Origin: Pseudomonadota bacterium
GTDB lineage: Bacteria > Pseudomonadota > Gammaproteobacteria > Burkholderiales > Burkholderiaceae_B
DNA: 64,000 nucleotides
Direction of reading: 5' to 3'
NCBI GenBank assembly: GCA_023387815.1
Contig: JAEWHK010000006.1
Location: 1 to 64,000 of the forward strand
A program made the position numbers and the translations under genes. This document shows, in pieces, positions 61,836-64,000 of the stretch; within the stretch, counting starts at the first letter, position 1; every line of letters starts with the position of its first letter. Under the pieces are notes generated by a model. It did no database searches. It had not been told where the DNA came from and was given only the letters and a program-made list of their open reading frames with translations.

Positions 61836-63110
61836 ATGTCACTTGACGTTCTTACCTTCGGTTTGAATCATCATTCGGCACCGGTGTCGGTGCGCGAGCG
61901 GGTATCCATGCCTGCAGAATTGCTGCGTCCGGCGCTCGACGGCCTGCGCTCAGCTTTCGGAACCCGGGTCCGGGAAGCCACCATTCTGTCTACCTGTAAT
62001 CGTACGGAAATCTACTGTGCTGCGCAGCCGGAAGTGGCGGAACACATCCCCTCGTGGCTGGCAGACTTCAATTCCCTGGAAGCCAACGAACTGCGCCCCC
62101 ATTTGTATCAATACAACAAGGATCTGGCCGTCCGCCACGCGTTTCGCGTTGCCAGCGGCCTGGATTCCATGGTGCTTGGCGAGCCGCAGATTCTGGGACA
62201 GATGAAAACGGCTGTGCGTGCGGCCAGTGAAGCCGGTTCCCTGGGAACCCTGTTGCATCAGTTGTTCCAGAAAACATTTTCGGTTGCCAAGGAAGTCCGC
62301 ACTCAAACCGCCATCGGCGCACAATCGGTGTCCATGGCGGCGGCGTCGGTGCGCCTGGCCCAGCGCGTGTTCGGCGATCTGTCCAAAACCCGTGTGCTTT
62401 TCATTGGTGCGGGCGAAATGATCGAGCTGTGCGCAACGCATTTTTCAGCACAGAAACCGTCCTGTATGGTCGTGGCCAATCGCACGCTTGAGCGTGCCGA
62501 GACGCTCGCTTCCCAGCTTGACGGTCAGAGCATGAAGCTGGCAGATTTGCCGGAGCGGCTTGCCGAATTTGATATTGTTGTTTCCTGTACGGCCAGCTCC
62601 TTGCCCATATTGGGTCTGGGGCTGGTCCAGAAAGCATCAAAATTGCGCCGTCATATGCCAATCGTGATGATCGATCTGGCCGTCCCGCGCGATATCGAGT
62701 CCGAAGTGGCACAACTTGATGATGTTTACCTGTATTCGGTTGATGATCTGGGTCGCTATGTGCAAATGGCCAGCGATTCACGCCAGGCAGCGGTGGTTCA
62801 GGCCGAAGCGATCATCGACAGTCGCGTGCAGAATTTCATGCACTGGATGGACTCCCGTGCCGTGGTGCCGGTGATCCGCAACCTCAATCAGGGCGCAGAT
62901 TCCATTATGCAAAGCGAATTGGAACGGGCTCGCCGACTGTTGGCTCGTGGTGAAAACGCCGATCAGGTACTGGAACAGTTTGCTCATAGCCTGACACAGA
63001 AGTATCTGCATGCCCCCATGGTGGCGCTCAATCGCAGTCAGGGAGAGGAGCGCGCTGCCCTCATGAATATGTTGCCTCGTCTTTTTCCCTATCAGGATTC
63101 CAGCCATTAG
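61836..63110 (+). CDS. hemA: Glutamyl-tRNA reductase
   Basis: A 424-residue enzyme that reduces glutamyl-tRNA(Glu) to glutamate-1-semialdehyde with NADPH, the first step of the C5 route to tetrapyrroles. The catalytic cysteine is at about residue 54 in [10 protein letters not shown]. The signature [19 protein letters not shown] follows, then the NADPH domain (V-L-F-I-G-A-G-E-M) and the helical dimerisation domain at the end. Followed by prfA, the common order in Betaproteobacteria and Gammaproteobacteria. Confidence 0.97.
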   Translation: MSLDVLTFGLNHHSAPVSVRERVSMPAELLRPALDGLRSAFGTRVREATILSTCNRTEIYCAAQPEVAEHIPSWLADFNSLEANELRPHLYQYNKDLAVRHAFRVASGLDSMVLGEPQILGQMKTAVRAASEAGSLGTLLHQLFQKTFSVAKEVRTQTAIGAQSVSMAAASVRLAQRVFGDLSKTRVLFIGAGEMIELCATHFSAQKPSCMVVANRTLERAETLASQLDGQSMKLADLPERLAEFDIVVSCTASSLPILGLGLVQKASKLRRHMPIVMIDLAVPRDIESEVAQLDDVYLYSVDDLGRYVQMASDSRQAAVVQAEAIIDSRVQNFMHWMDSRAVVPVIRNLNQGADSIMQSELERARRLLARGENADQVLEQFAHSLTQKYLHAPMVALNRSQGEERAALMNMLPRLFPYQDSSH

Positions 63111-63254
63111 CGCTGCTCTTTGCAGTTGCCGCGGGCGACGCCTTTCAGGATTTCCTCATTTGGACACGGTATAGTGTCACCTGTTTCCTGAATCGTCGCC
63201 CGGTCTGAAGTGTCTCTCGATTCCTGACTATTCCGAATTTCTTCCCAATTTCAT

Positions 63255-64000
63255 ATGAAATCTTCAATGCGCTCCCGTCTGGAGCAAATTTCGCATCGCC
63301 TGATCGAGGTTGATGCCCTGCTTGCTGAACCGGACACCGCCAATGATATGGATCGTTTTCGCAAACTCTCGCGTGAACGCGCAGAAATTGATCCGGTGGT
63401 CGCGCTCTTTCGCGACTACGAAGCGACCGAGGCTGATCTGCAGGCAGCGACCGAAATGATTGCCGATCCCGAACTGCGCGAGATGGCCGAAGAAGAGCTG
63501 AGCACGGCAAAGGACCGATTGGAGGAGCTGGAAGCGCAATTACAAGTGCAATTGCTGCCCAAAGATCCTGACGACGGGCGAGGCGTCTTTCTTGAGGTGC
63601 GTGCTGGCACGGGTGGAGACGAAAGCGCGATTTTCAGCGGCGATCTGTTCCGTATGTATAGTCGCTATGCCGAACAGAAGGGCTGGAAGGTGGAAATCGT
63701 TTCAGAAAACCCTTCGGAAATGGGCGGTTACCGCGAGATCATTGCGCGTGTGGACGGTGATGGCGTGTACGGACGTCTGAAATATGAATCCGGGGCCCAC
63801 CGGGTGCAGCGGGTTCCGGAAACGGAATCTCAGGGGCGCGTGCATACGTCAGCGTGTACGGTAGCGATTCTGCCGGAGGCCGATGAGGTGTCAGAGGTAG
63901 TGCTGAACCCCGCCGATCTGCGTATTGATACCTTCCGTGCCAGCGGCGCGGGCGGACAGCATATCAATAAAACGGATTCTGCCGTGCGCATCACGCATAT
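63255..64000 (+). CDS. prfA: Peptide chain release factor 1 (3' end outside window)
   Basis: The first about 248 residues of RF1, which ends translation at UAA and UAG. The start [11 protein letters not shown] is followed by the PCRF helical domain. The decoding P-x-T motif is present as P-E-T in R-V-P-E-T-E-S-Q-G, where E. coli has P-A-T, and the peptidyl-tRNA hydrolysis loop [13 protein letters not shown] is intact. It stops at the window edge. Confidence 0.96.
   Translation, partial: MKSSMRSRLEQISHRLIEVDALLAEPDTANDMDRFRKLSRERAEIDPVVALFRDYEATEADLQAATEMIADPELREMAEEELSTAKDRLEELEAQLQVQLLPKDPDDGRGVFLEVRAGTGGDESAIFSGDLFRMYSRYAEQKGWKVEIVSENPSEMGGYREIIARVDGDGVYGRLKYESGAHRVQRVPETESQGRVHTSACTVAILPEADEVSEVVLNPADLRIDTFRASGAGGQHINKTDSAVRITH

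Noticed and set aside
1..64000. CRISPR arrays, rRNA genes, complete insertion sequences
   Set aside because: No regularly spaced short repeats, no rRNA signatures and no transposase genes with terminal repeats were seen; the only mobile trace is the integrase fragment.

Overview
The window looks like a chromosomal segment of a betaproteobacterium of the order Burkholderiales, most likely an Alcaligenaceae relative such as Advenella. This is inferred from three things: the hemA-prfA pair at the right end, two Bug-type solute-binding proteins, and many small catabolic cassettes each with its own divergent LysR, MarR, AraC or RpiR regulator. No species-level marker is present. Base composition is moderate and broadly even, with AT-rich promoter stretches.

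Layout. 0-8.7 kb: a truncated GntR regulator, a Fur-boxed TonB siderophore receptor, an aminotransferase/LysR pair, an MFS/AraC pair, an orphan HigA-like antitoxin and a DUF3592-like membrane protein. 9.1-24.6 kb: type VI secretion effector island 1, with two VgrGs, a free DUF4150 PAAR-like protein, a DUF2169-pentapeptide protein, a pentapeptide protein, and a 2013-residue VgrG-RHS-toxin fusion with an immunity candidate. 24.5-30.6 kb: ordinary small cassettes (MarR/EamA/nitroreductase, epimerase/LysR, META lipoprotein, LysE, LprI-like). 31.1-39.3 kb: island 2, with a VgrG, three small tail-like proteins, paralogues of the DUF2169-pentapeptide and pentapeptide genes, a second PAAR-like gene and a second DUF3592-like gene. 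39.5-41.6 kb: a secreted deacetylase and a metallo-beta-lactamase-fold hydrolase. 41.7-50.9 kb: a complete FecI-FecR-TonB receptor-ABC-FhuF siderophore uptake cluster. 50.9-55.7 kb: an RpiR/Bug pair divergent from iolC-iolB. 55.9-61.4 kb: a small membrane protein, an integrase relic, and an acyl-CoA ligase/nitronate monooxygenase/Bug operon divergent from a LysR gene. 61.6-64 kb: tRNA-Phe, hemA and the start of prfA.

How the parts work together. The two T6SS islands carry spikes, tips, adaptors and cargo but no sheath, tube, baseplate or ATPase genes, so they must serve an apparatus encoded elsewhere. The adaptor pair is shared by both islands, while the cargo differs. In island 1 the cargo is covalently built into a VgrG as an RHS cage with a nuclease-like C-terminus. 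In island 2 the VgrG ends early and is followed by three small proteins that resemble the tails of the island 1 VgrGs. In the iron cluster a classical Fur-box-like site lies ahead of the sigma gene. Two ungapped copies of one promoter element lie ahead of fecR and the receptor gene, which suggests a sigma regulon confined to this locus.
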